Origin: Austropuccinia psidii
Lineage: Eukaryota; Basidiomycota; Pucciniomycetes; Pucciniales; Sphaerophragmiaceae
DNA length: 64,000 nt
NCBI GenBank assembly: GCA_023105745.1
Contig: JALGQZ010000008.1
Coordinates: forward strand, 50,892,618 to 50,956,617
Direction of reading: 5' to 3'
This document shows, piece by piece, positions 10,122-20,328 of this stretch. Each line of letters opens with the position of its first letter. Position 1 is the stretch's first letter. Both the position numbers and the translations under genes were made by a program. Below the pieces are notes generated by a model, which worked only from the letters and a program-made list of their open reading frames with translations, made no database searches and was not told where the DNA came from.

Positions 10122-12356
10122 ATGGCCCAAACCCCGGGAAATTCACATGAATTCAATGAACGACCAACTTCAGCCCCAGAGAGTGGAAGTGAAATCTCTG
10201 ATATCGCCAGTAGTTGTGAATTAGACATTGAAGTAGAGAGCCAGTCACATGAAGATAATCAAGATCCACCAGTTCTTCCAGAAAGTGAGTATGCATCCAT
10301 CTTGAATATTTCTAATCTCTCAAAGCCTGATATTGTGTCATAGCCTTTATTTCAGGTCAGCCTCCAAGCTCTCAAAACCGAATTTTAAAAGTTATGAGAA
10401 GGAAAAGACTGTTGAACCTTGTGCACTGACAGAAGATGATGGGCAAGATGATGTAATTTTCAGTGGGGAGGTGGAAATTATATCCAAGGAACAATTTGTC
10501 TCCAACATTGCTCAAACATTCCCAAGGCTCGAAAAAATTCAAAATGATAGTAAAATTCCTGATTATGTGCGTCAAAAGATTGCTGAAGCCATGAGCCTGC
10601 TCAAAATGGATTTGAACCGTAAGTCCATTACTAATTCAAAACAAAGTTGATAAAAATAGCTGCTTACAATATATGGGCAGGTGTGGAGGTGGGAGAATCT
10701 CTACCTGAAGGATCTCAAGTCGTAATTGGATTTCCAGGCAAAGGATTAGGAAAAAGACCAAATATACATGCGACCAAAAAAACAAACAAAAAACGCCGTA
10801 CCTTTGAAGCCGCAAACGATTCTTGCAATCAAGGTCATGAAATTATCAATGTTGAAGGGGACCATATTGATAATCAACCTCCGCATACTGAACCCCCCCA
10901 ATACTCAATGAAACAATCCATGATGAAGCTCCACATACTGAAAGCCCCCCGATACCCAATGAAACAATGCATGATGCAACCCCTCCCGCCTCTCCTCGGA
11001 ATATTCAAGCCTTTCAAGAAAGGGAAACAATTAAACATGATACAATGGCACGAGATATGACTGATATAGTTCCTGACCCTGAGCCGGAAGTGTCATCGTC
11101 TGCTAATTTTCAAGGAATATTTTTATCCCACATGGAAGAGTTTGCAGGCGTTTTGAATTATCATTCCAATATTACTCAACAATCATGGAAAAGGGGGCTT
11201 GATAATATCAATAACATTTACAAAAATCGATGGGACAATTTACCAACAAAGGATGCTCATACATTCCTTCCTGTTGGTATTAAGATGATCAATAACCGAG
11301 AGCTTAAAATGTCGGCCTGGCTGGAGGACCTTGAGATGGCAGGTGAGTTTTATCTTTGTGCATGATACATGATTATTGGCTGTTGACTCATGATGTAAAT
11401 TGCAATATACAGGGTTAGATTTTTTTAAGCCAACCGAAACAGAAGCGATTTTTGATCGCAACATTTGGAATCTCAAATTGATGAAGGAATCAGCTAAACC
11501 TCCAGATAATCTCCCAAAATCAGAAAACTCCTTCTTCAAAATGGTTCAGAGCCTTCTTTACCCCGCCAATCCAGTTAATCATTTTTGGGCAAATGTTATG
11601 TTTGAATCCATTAGTTTAGTCTCATACAATGTGATTGCACCCAAACCATATGTTGCACCAACATCAAATTCGACCGATCCTCTTGGACTTGAACGGGGAG
11701 CAGTTGAATACCTTGCCTCCTGCTTGAGTAAATCGAAGCAACGTGCAACCCAACTCAGCATTGAAGGTGGCAGGGCTGACAATGAGATATCCACAAAGCT
11801 GCACAAGAACCTGGAGGATCTAATGGATACAGTTATCCATTTGATGATTGCGTACAACATGGTACGTGCACATACAAAGGTTGAAGTTAATGGCATCAAA
11901 GGCAAACTCACAAACTCAAAAAAAAATGAGGCCAGCAAAGATCTTTTGACATGTCACAAGAATCTCGGAATAAAGCAAATTTGCTATGGTATATTAGCGG
12001 CATTCTGTGCGGCGGGGGTTCGTGGTTTGATGGTATGCTCAGATGACTGGAGAACAAGCTCAGTCAAAGGGGCTTTATCACTAATTGACATTTCTGCAAA
12101 ACTTTCAGAGGGTAAAAATCTAGTGGAGCCAGTGTGGCTACGTACTAATAAGTATATATGTAATTTACTGAATAAAAGTTTCTTCTCATCAGAGTCTTTT
12201 AACCCCACTGTACCTCTTAGATTTGAATTTGCACAATGCTTAGTATTAGACTTTGGTGATGCCTGGGTGGCAAAACGCGGTCTTGGTTCAAGTGATGAGG
12301 TCACCTTGACGGTACCCAGGTCAGCTAAACTCACAACCAGGATTGACCCGTTTTAG
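10122..12356 (+). CDS. Cargo gene 1: spliced protein of unknown function
   Basis: I do not recognise this protein. The model is ATG at 10122, introns at 10289-10355, 10619-10680 and 11343-11412 (GT..AG, 62-70 bp), and stop at 12356. Splicing joins the frames cleanly, for example GCAG to GGTTAGAT at 11342/11413. The N-terminus is acidic and Ser-rich; a basic patch KKTNKKRRTF lies near 10790 and could be a nuclear signal. The C-terminal half (11413-12356) is a well-structured unbroken frame with no known motif. One extra C in the run 10893-10898 shifts the frame; without it the text reads on into the ORF starting near 10967. It is the first gene after the left end and transcribed inward, towards the TET-like gene. 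Confidence 0.7.
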
Positions 12357-12933
12357 ATTAGCTTTGTACTAGATATATTGTAATTCAATTTTGCAAAGTG
12401 ATTTATGAATTTAATAATCATGACTTCCTATCCTACTACTGCCCGGATGCCACAGTCTGAGTACCAATAGTAATTGTACGGCGGCATGCCTCTGTACATC
12501 ATTGCAAAGACTCCGACAAGACACAAGCTGAGTCAGGCATTGTTCCCGTGAGTAGCACACGCGGGGGCATTGCGGGAAGTCGCGTTTATCACTTCCCGCC
12601 AGCCCATAATAGGCCAAATGTTCCTGTGTCTTTCAAGAGGACTAGGATAGCTAGGGATCCGCAGCAGGATGCAAATTGCATTTGCGTGTGCTTGCAAGAT
12701 TCCAAATGGTTGGATTGGAAAGTCATTGCATGGGAACATCAATGTGTAAAATTGAATAATGCACTATCCACTGCAATTTTCAGGTTCAGGTATTTGAGAT
12801 CGTGAATTTGCCAAGGTCAGGCGTGAGCTTTCTTTTTAGCCGCAATTAAAAAAGATTCATCCACCGCAATCCAATTTAGGTGATATTAATAAATCAGTAA
12901 TCATTTGGTTTCAATTCATTTTCTGCTGAAAGC
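12357..12933. other. Intergenic region between cargo gene 1 and the TET-like gene
   Basis: No convincing gene. It contains one 24-bp palindrome (12475-12498) and a short inverted repeat, GCGGGAAGT at 12572-12580 with ACTTCCCGC at 12591-12599. The downstream part is AT-rich and is the likely promoter of the next gene. Confidence 0.55.
12475..12498. promoter_or_regulatory. 24-bp palindrome, copy 1
   Basis: Arms TGTACGGCGG and CCTCTGTACA around a GCATG-type centre. One of five 24-bp sites of the same design in the giant transposon (others at 14386, 19802, 19938, 25703). It lies downstream of cargo gene 1 and upstream of the TET-like gene. Confidence 0.7.
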
Positions 12934-14261
12934 ATGCCATTCACGAAAAAAGGAAAAGAGCGTAAAGGGAACTCGCGAGAAAGCGTCAGGCTGAGGAAGG
13001 AAAGTGTGAGTTACTCGCTTAATCCCAGTGTATATATGCTTCCACATTTATGTGGCACCCTCATTGGGCCCCACGGAAGAACATTGGCTTTAGTCGGTTC
13101 AGATTGTTCCAATGTCATGTGGGCTCCAACAGGGAAGTCAAAGGATGTGTGCTGAAGAAAGCTCGTTGGGAGTATCTGATATCTTGTGTGCTTCAACACA
13201 TAGTGATCCCTCAACCACTCGGGAATAGTAGCAGATCCCAAAAGACAAATGAGCGCAAAACGACCCAAATGAATAGGTTTTTTTCCTCCTCTCGCCCAAC
13301 AGCACAAATATCAATGCCAGTATCAGCAAATATCACCCCAAGTGAAATTCGGAGGGTTGTGGATGTCAATCAGATCAAACGCATTCACTTTGGCCGTGTG
13401 GCAATTTTCTCTTCAACCGGATTACTCATTGCCCTTGTCAAATTCCGACCATTCACAACAATGAGTGAAGTCGAGGTCAATCAATGGGATGAATTATCAC
13501 AATTCTTATTTTGCGAAAAGAGATTCACCGACCCGATTGCAACAAATGGAGCATTACTGGAGGGATTTATGTTTGCTATTGGGTGGCGCAAATGCAGCAC
13601 CAAGAATGAACAATTTGGTCTGTATGGAAGTGTCGGGAAAATTGAAAATGCAAAAGATGAATGGCAGAACCGAGGTCCCAATCTTAGCTCAGTGGGTTGC
13701 ATTCTAGGTCAATCCTTACAATATGTTGGGGATAATTTATTTGAGAGGATTCAAAATTGCTACAATTCATTGGGGGTTCCGTCTTTTGATCAAGTCAACT
13801 ATGAAGGCAATATTCCGGCAAATCAGGGTGCATTCGAGTTCGCTTCCGCACTCACTTTCACCATGAATGGATTCAAAAACGCACCTCATGTTGATAAGGA
13901 TGCATCGCTGTATGCTTCCGGATGGTGGTTTCAAGCTGATAAATGGACCGGCCAAATTCAAAGAGATGCATCAAAGCGGAGTACAGGGGGAAAATTGATT
14001 TTCCCAAATGAGCATTTTTGGATTGATCTATCCGCATGTCATGGGCTCATTCAGGTAGTGTGGGCCAGTAGTACATTTGTTCATTATACTGATCCAGCAC
14101 AGGACAATGAAAGCACGACACTAGTGGGTATGTCCGCACAATGCTCAAGCAGGTTAGCAAAAACAATGCGGCAAAAAAAGCATGGCTATTATGAGATTGG
14201 CGAGAGAGTGGGCTATCAAATCAGGGATGGTAATACAATCTCATGCCGATTCAAAGAATGA
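12934..14261 (+). CDS. TET/JBP-like 2OG-Fe(II) dioxygenase
   Basis: The protein matches the Tet-like 2OG-Fe(II) oxygenase family that is expanded in rust fungi. The double-stranded beta-helix core shows PHVDKDAS (His at 13887, Asp at 13893: the HxD iron ligands), then GGKLIFPNEHFWIDLS, the distal iron ligand His in STFVHYTDPAQ (14082) and Arg in CSSRLAKTM (14151), which would bind 2-oxoglutarate. The catalytic part 13330-14261 is uninterrupted. The start is less certain: a basic first exon from 12934 (MPFTKKGKERKG...) can splice at about 13004 to an acceptor at 13302-13326; the open frame itself reaches back to 13050. Family members oxidise 5-methylcytosine or related bases; the substrate here is inferred. 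It is the best preserved gene of the element. Confidence 0.85.
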
Positions 14262-14385
14262 GGAGTTTTGCATGTGTGTTGGGTAAGTAATGGTGGGGAA
14301 GGTAGAGGACAATATACACCAGGATTGGATGGATTCGAGTGCAGGAGATGGGGTGTCTCACATGAAAAAGGGGTGAAGTGGATTA

Positions 14386-14409
14386 TGTACAGTGGCATGC
14401 CATCGTACA
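14386..14409. promoter_or_regulatory. 24-bp palindrome, copy 2
   Basis: Arms TGTACAGTGG and CCATCGTACA around GCATGC. It lies about 125 bp after the stop codon of the TET-like gene and before the tandem array. Confidence 0.75.
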
Positions 14410-14460
14410 TCTGTCCTGGTTTGTTGCCATTGTCCAGGATGCCAATGCTTCACACACAAA

Positions 14461-15040
14461 ACCTTATGCTTGTGCAGGTTGCGACAATGCTAAAAGTTCC
14501 TTACGCCTATGCGGGGTGCTGACGCTACACATGCGAATGCTTTCGCCTGTGCAGGCTCCCAAAAATTTACACGCCAATCCTGACGCTTGTGAAGGTTCCC
14601 AAAAATGGTAAAAATTCCTTACGCCTGTACAGGCTTCCGGCGATTCACATGCAAATCCTTACGCTTGTGAAGGTTCCCCACAATGCTGAAAATTTCTTGG
14701 ACTGTGCAGGATCCCGAGCATTCACACGCCAATTCTTACGCCTGTGCAGGCTCCCAACAGTTCACACGCCAATCCTTATGCTTGTGAAGGGTCCCAAAAA
14801 TTCTAAAAATTCCTTACGCCTGTACAGGCTTCCGACGATTCACACGCCAATCCTTACGCTTGGGAAGGTTGCAAACAATGCTGACAAATTCTTATGCCTG
14901 TGCAGGCTCCCGACAATTCACACGCCAATCCTTATGCCTGTGCAGGCTCCCAACAATTCAAACGCCAATCCTTACGCCTGTGCAGCCTCCCAACAAGTCA
15001 CACGCCAATCCTTACGCCTGTGAAGGTCCCAGACAATTTA
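14461..15040 (+). repeat. About 14 copies of a roughly 40-bp tandem repeat
   Basis: Units read approximately TTACGCCTGTGCAGGCTCCC, then CAATTCACACGCCAATCC. Two sub-types alternate in part of the array: one with CACACGCCAATCC, and a shorter one with AATGCTAAAAATTCC-like ends. The last four units (from about 14890) are nearly identical, suggesting recent amplification. It follows the TET-like gene and ends just before the TRIM. Frames reading through it are repeat artefacts. Confidence 0.9.
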
Positions 15041-15056
15041 AACAATTCAATACATG

Positions 15057-15173
15057 TGTCACATGGTGGAATGTGATCTACAACTTGCCAGTATTAATCG
15101 GTCTTTCAACCGGTTTAATAGCCTTTTCGGCAAGAGTTCCCTTTGCTGAGGTCTGGCAGACAGCATTGTGACA
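15057..15173 (+). repeat. Left LTR of the TRIM
   Basis: 117 bp with TGT...ACA ends; contains TTTCAACCGGTTTAATAGCC. One base differs from the right copy (GAATGTGATC against GAATTTGATC). Confidence 0.88.
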
Positions 15174-15196
15174 ATAAACCGGTTACCAACGTCATG

Positions 15197-15207
15197 GGTT
15201 CGATTCC
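15197..15207 (+). promoter_or_regulatory. B-box-like sequence inside the TRIM
   Basis: GGTTCGATTCC fits the RNA polymerase III B-box consensus of tRNA genes and lies just inside the left LTR. The T-arm around it pairs imperfectly and no A-box was found at the right distance, so this is at most a tRNA-derived remnant. Confidence 0.4.
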
Positions 15208-15403
15208 GGTTGGAGACAAGAGGAGGTCTCAATCAAACAACCAGAAATCGCTGGGTTTTCCGCTCCATTGGCGTACAAGGGTTCCGCCCCTTGGGGGTTC
15301 CTTGTAGGCTCCTGTTGTGACTAATGTAACTCCATGAGGATGACATGGGTAATACCATCAGTTACATGCACTTCGGGACGCAGTGCCCTAAACCCGGGGG
15401 TAC

Positions 15404-15520
15404 TGTCACATGGTGGAATTTGATCTACAACTTGCCAGTATTAATCGGTCTTTCAACCGGTTTAATAGCCTTTTCGGCAAGAGTTCCCTTTGCTGAGGTC
15501 TGGCAGACAGCATTGTGACA
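15404..15520 (+). repeat. Right LTR of the TRIM
   Basis: 117 bp, same ends as the left copy, followed directly by the duplicated ACATG. Confidence 0.88.
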
Positions 15521-15525
15521 ACATG

Positions 15526-15921
15526 GTTAAAATAATAGCATGGGACCATAGGAAAGGCCATGTTTCACAAATCTGGAGTGGATTGCTCACATGCGGGAAG
15601 CTCCCGCTTCTTTACAGTTAAGAATGGATATGGCTCTAAACCATGGAAGAAGAAAATATAGGAGACGGTAACGGAAACTATTGGCGCATTTTGGGAAAAA
15701 GAGGTTCACAAAAACAAATACTCACTCAAAATTTTGGTGGGGCACTTATAAAAATTTTTCTCACGCAATAGGATATTTGAACCATTGAGGAAAATATAAT
15801 TTCATGTAAGCAAAGAATGTAATAGAAATTGAACATAACAATAATTGAAGACAAATAATTTATTTAAAAGAAAGTATTACAAATAATAAAAAGAGGAAAT
15901 CATGACATTTTTTTTAAATTT
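15526..15921. other. Gene-free spacer
   Basis: No gene seen. The right part is AT-rich and includes the 3' untranslated region of the minus-strand gene ending at 15922. Confidence 0.5.
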
Positions 15922-17273
15922 TTATTTTTCTAAGAATTTTGAGAATATCCCGGTGATGTCCTCCTTTGGATAAGCCTCCAGTGCCTGGGCAAGGAGGGAG
16001 TTTAGTTCCTCCTGGAATTCCCGGTGCATCTCATTTCGATGAGTTGCATCCACGAAAGGAATCATGTGGAGCAAACTGTGATGCTCCAACAAGATTTGGT
16101 TGATCGATTCGTGGACGATGGCTCGAGGAATCATTAAAGTTGGTCGTAAGTCAGTGAATTCCTGGCAAGCGTCATCATGGGAATGAGAGGGGCTTTGCAC
16201 CGGGGGGGAGGAGGCGTTGGGGTTCTTGGGGGCACTGGAAGGGATCTCTGGGGAGGGGGGGGGAACGGAAGGGGAAGGTGGGCGAGTCGGGTAAGAAGAA
16301 GGGGGATGGGGGGATCCGACGGGCATATCGTCGATGATGATTATTGAGCAAGGAGTGGCGGGACGATCTGGAGACGGTCGAAGAAAAAATGAGGGAAAGT
16401 GGATATGGAGCGAAGAGAAAGAAGGGGTGACTTACCATAAGGTTCCTCTGTGGATTGCGTAGGAGCCACCTCAGGTTCTGGCTCACGAGTCCTATCGTCC
16501 TCAGGTGGTTGGGACGATGGAGTTGGGCCAGGAATAGGTGGCTCTTCAGTTCGGGAGGGTTCTAAAAAAGGAGTAAGAGTCAGTTCACTCGACTCGAAAG
16601 TGAAAGTGAAAATGAAATGAAACTTTGGCTGCTTACCGCGGAATAATTCCTCAGAACATCGGGTGCCACTCGGGCCTGGAGTGGGTTGCCGGGGGGTTTG
16701 CTCGCGAGGCAAACTAGGAACGGGAGAGTCTTGTCGGGGGGGATTCGGGGGGTTTCGTTCTATGAGCAATGGAAAGAAGTCAGTATTATTGCCTGAAGAG
16801 AAATGAGATAAGGAGGAGAAAGAAAACTTACTTTGGCGTTTGAATCCCATCGGTGACAAGACATGGTGACGATCAGCCCAAGCTCGAATGTCCTCTCGCC
16901 ATCGCCATCCTTCATCGGCCGGATAATCACTTTGCTCCGGTCAAGGAGTGAAGTGACCATCGGATGGTGGCCTACGAGGGGGAGTGGAAAAATCGATACT
17001 GGAGGGGACAGGGCTAATCGTCCGGAATTGTTTGCGTTGGCCTGTTTGGGGGCCCGGCGTCCATTCACGCTTGGAAATGGTTTCATCATCGTCGACCACA
17101 AAAGAGTCCTCGCGAGGGCGTCTTGGGCGGGAACTCCTCTGGCCTCGTGGTCGGAAGGGGCGGACAACGAACGAACATTTCTTGTGTGCTTGTCGGCAAG
17201 CATCACAAGCGTCGTTTGTTGTGGAGGAACAAATGCAGGGGATACCCCGCTTGGTGCATAAAGTGCACGACAT
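15922..17273 (-). pseudogene. Zn2Cys6-like, proline-rich protein (cargo gene 3)
   Basis: A spliced gene with introns 16760-16831, 16562-16636 and 16368-16435. All have GTAAG donors and AG acceptors, and splicing keeps one frame. The N-terminus has two CxxC-x6-C triplets, CTLCTKRGIPC and CDACRQAHKKC, separated by 9 residues: exactly the spacing of the fungal Zn(II)2Cys6 DNA-binding cluster. A basic RPRGQRSSRPRRPR stretch follows, then a long Pro/Ser/Glu-rich middle and a helical C-terminus (DACQEF...IFSKFLEK). A TGA at 16941-16943 interrupts the first exon; the same frame continues open to the splice site at 16832, and CGA to TGA would explain it. The role is inferred to be DNA binding, perhaps at the element's own palindromes. 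No family name was recognised. Confidence 0.72.
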
Positions 17274-17853
17274 CTAAAAACAAAACAATTGAGGTTAGTA
17301 ACTGCATACAAAGTAAACAATCAAGAGAAAAAATGAAGACGTACGATGAATTATAAATTTAAATCGGAAACAAAATAAGAACGCTCTAGTCCGAAGTTTT
17401 TAAAAGTCTGGAAAAGAGTCATGAAGAAAAATAAGTATTAATATGGGTACATAATGTTGACAAAAGTTAAAAAATGAGGTAACACACGAGGTGGATAGAA
17501 GGGAGGTTCTGAAAGGATCAGCAGAAGAAACAAACAGGCAAAAGTAAGGGGAGTGGTTTTAGTGGAGTGCGAAAGACAAAAGTAGAAAGGCAGGAAGACC
17601 AAGGGGAATACGCACAAGAAGGACAAACGCGGGTGAGGTTGAACGAAGTGGAGCAGGTGAGAAAGAAAGTGAAGGGCGTGTCGTGTGAAGATGGTCTTTT
17701 ATACCAGGGTGAAGCTGAGACGATCTCAGCAGTTGCAGCACCCGCAAAAGGCTCAGCTTCAAGGCGTGTGGGAAAAATTGAAGCTGAGTCTCAGCGAATG
17801 CTGCAACTGAAAAGTGAAATGCTCGCGTGAGGCAGAAGAACAATGGGGTTCTG
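17274..17853. other. Upstream region of the zinc-cluster gene
   Basis: No gene supported. It probably holds the divergent promoter region. At 17710-17805 an imperfect inverted repeat pairs GCTGAGACGATCTCAGCAGTTGCAG-like sequence with its complement near TCTCAGCGAATGCTGCAACT, and CTGAG/CTCAG motifs begin to cluster here. Confidence 0.45.
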
Positions 17854-18597
17854 GCTGAGTATTGCTATTGATTGAATTGTCAAGCTGAGTCAAATCCCCT
17901 TTGTTTCCTTAAATTGCCACCCGATCACCCAGGAGGGTGGTCGTGAGGCCCTCGTTGAATGTGCATTGTGGGTGCAATTCCCAAATTCCCCATGGAGAAA
18001 TGCACCCGGTGCATTTGGTCACAAGTGACCGCGGCAAGATCACCGGCCGTATGGCCCGGTGATAGTCTTGGAACAAAGGGGGGGCTGTAAGACAAGTGAA
18101 TACAGCGTGAGCTTGCCTCGACCCATTGCTCAGGTTTGCTTTTGGGTCATAATTGAAATGCTCAGTGGCTGAACATTTTAATTGCACAGTAATTGAACAA
18201 TTGATATAACAATATCAAATGCACCGCTGAGTATTGCAATTTATTCAATTGTCAAGCTGAGTCAAATCGCCTTTGTTTCCTTAAATAGCCACCCGATCAC
18301 CCAGGAGGGTGGTCGTGAGGCCCCTGTTGAATGTGCATTGTGGGTGCAATGCACAAGTGACCCATGCAGAAATGCACCCGGTGCATTTGGTCACAAGTGA
18401 ACATGGCAAGATTACTGGCCATATGGCCTGGTGATAGTGTTTGAACAAAGGGGGGGCTGTAAGACAAGTGAATACAGCGTGAGCTTGTCTTGGCCCATTG
18501 CTCAGGTTTGCTTTTGGGTCATCATTGAAATGCTCAGTGGCTGAACATTTTAATTGCACAGTAATTGAACTATTGATATAACAATATCAAATGCACC
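17854..18597. repeat. 372-bp direct tandem duplication
   Basis: Two head-to-tail copies, 17854-18225 and 18226-18597, start GCTGAGTATTGC and end near CAAATGCACC. They differ at scattered sites; around 18030-18060 against 18400-18430 the second copy has TG or CA where the first has CG. Frames within both are not supported as genes. Confidence 0.9.
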
Positions 18598-19801
18598 ATG
18601 CTGAGCCATTTCTCAGTCGTTTTTGTGGGCACACAATCTGAGCATTTGGCACAGCATCGGATGACATTTCAGCCAGGTGCAGTATTTCACACGCTTTGGT
18701 GAAGTGCTCCAAACTGAGCCTTCCAAAGAACTATTGCAAAAATAGTTCATTCCATGGCTTTACTGAGTACTTCCACACGGTGCGTTTGACCATGACATGC
18801 TCAGCTTGCGTGTGAAAATGGGGTGAAACACAATGCTGAGCATGTGGCACATGAGCTACGTATATGCAAACGATCGGAAGGTGCATGCACATTCGCTATA
18901 TGCATGCAGGCTCAAGTAGTATAACACCTTCCTGATCTGTACAGCCAACACTGTAGTACGCAGTACACCTGTGTAAATGTATGCTGTGGGGCAGAGCAAA
19001 AGCTGTTCAACAATGTAACATGCAATCACGTCAGGCCATTGAGTCATATATCTCAACTGCATCCCTTTGATGCACCTTGTTGGAGAGCTCTGCCTAACTA
19101 CGGAACATATGCGCATCTAATCCAAGTTAATGTAAGTGGGTCATAGTGGGATGACTGTTTATTTGGGTCATACGCAAACATTGGATTCCATCCGGTGCCA
19201 TTGTTGGGGCAAACAATGACTGGCCCTGCTTGTTCATTGCGCGTGCTCATTGTCGTGCAGCCACACGCTTTCATACGCTCCCCCAACGGGTCATACACAG
19301 GTAACTTTCTCACGCCTGGAAGACATTTGACTGCCAGTCTTCCAACTGCCTATTTTCTTGGTTGGGTTGTCAGCTTGACTGCAGACGCTCACCCGCTTGC
19401 GCATGGAAAGCTGAGGCCAATCAGTGTGGATTTGATTCAGCTTCATCCACATTAGAATAATCCCAGCCTATCATTGCTGAGGCTGGTCATGTTTGCGTGG
19501 GTATCTCCCAGCGCGGGTCATTTTGTGCACGTTCTCACGCGCCCTGCACAAGCTGTGGGGCCTGGCTGGCAGCCAAAAATTCCCTTGGGTGTGTGGCCTC
19601 TTTCTCCGGAGTTTCGTACACGCGTGAGGCAAAGACCGTGATCCCAATCTCGGGGGATTAGTAGCTGCCTCAAACACAATAGGGGTGAATGTATATGTGG
19701 ATCACTCCTCACGGTCGGTGCCCCGTTTGATCATGCCACACACCCTCCCTGAAGCCTAGTTGGCATCAGTCATCAAAACACTTCACGCAAAATCAAACAC
19801 A

Positions 19802-19825
19802 TGTTCGGTGGCACGCCACCGAACA
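19802..19825. promoter_or_regulatory. 24-bp palindrome, copy 3 (most symmetrical)
   Basis: Arms TGTTCGGTGG and CCACCGAACA separated by CACG. It contains CGG and CCG ten bases apart, an arrangement used by dimeric Zn2Cys6 proteins. Only the central bases break perfect symmetry. It lies 0.5 kb upstream of the SNF2 gene. Confidence 0.8.
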
Positions 19826-19937
19826 TATCTCACCTGCCCACACACAAACATCCCCACAGTGAGATTTCCCTTTAAAACGGCCAACATTGCCCAGTAGGTC
19901 CCTGTGCAACAATTAACCTGGGGAAGATATGCATCCA

Positions 19938-19961
19938 TGTTCGCTGTCACACCAGTGAACA
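19938..19961. promoter_or_regulatory. 24-bp palindrome, copy 4
   Basis: Arms TGTTCGCTGT and ACCAGTGAACA-type; outer TGTT/AACA are retained, the inner arms are degenerate. It starts 136 bp after the start of copy 3. Confidence 0.65.
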
Positions 19962-20328
19962 TGACTGCATGCCTCTAATATGCCCTCCACACAAAGTTGC
20001 TCCAACCCACCCAATTTTGGATATGCTAATGTCAACCTTGTTCCACCAAAGGTTTTGTACCTTGCTGCAGATCCAGCAGTCATATCGGTGCACCCACATT
20101 TTGGCCACCTTGCCTTGATATATTCCCCAAATCGGATATGAAAATTATGAGCCCAAGAGGCCCACCCCCATCAAGACCATGCACATAACCACAGGCCATC
20201 CCCCCTTGACCCCATTGCTGCCTCTCATATAAGTTCCCCACCTGCGCCTATTTGTCTTAATTCCGTTTAGCTAACCCCTCCCAATCATATAATTTCCAAC
20301 TGTCCCCAAATAATTTAAAATAGCCATC

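Larger units (their letters stand above)
15057..15520 (+). mobile_element. TRIM-like miniature LTR element (464 bp)
   Basis: Two direct repeats of 117 bp (15057-15173 and 15404-15520) differ at one visible base, begin TGTCACATGG and end TTGTGACA, and are flanked by the 5-bp duplication ACATG (15052-15056 and 15521-15525). The 230-bp interior has no coding capacity; a purine-rich tract AAACCCGGGGGTAC precedes the second repeat. This is the structure of a terminal-repeat retrotransposon in miniature, which must borrow enzymes from a full element. It inserted into the giant transposon. Confidence 0.85.
18598..20328. other. Long intergenic region before the SNF2 gene
   Basis: No gene supported. 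The left part continues the CTGAG/CTCAG motif cluster to about 18850. GGGTCAT recurs near 19137, 19166, 19287 and 19515. Two 24-bp palindromes lie at 19802 and 19938. The last 200 bp are pyrimidine-rich, as in a fungal promoter. Confidence 0.5.

Noticed and set aside
14461..15076. Open frames of 77-144 residues through the 40-bp array
   Set aside because: They exist in several frames at once because the unit length and composition avoid stops; no start context or conserved protein.
17909..18559. Two similar 92-residue minus-strand frames
   Set aside because: They are the two copies of the 372-bp duplication. No motif, and both mirror a nucleotide repeat rather than a conserved protein.
19098..19313. 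Minus-strand frame with repeated YDP motifs
   Set aside because: The repeats reflect the GGGTCAT DNA words in this stretch; no splice partner or homologous frame was found.
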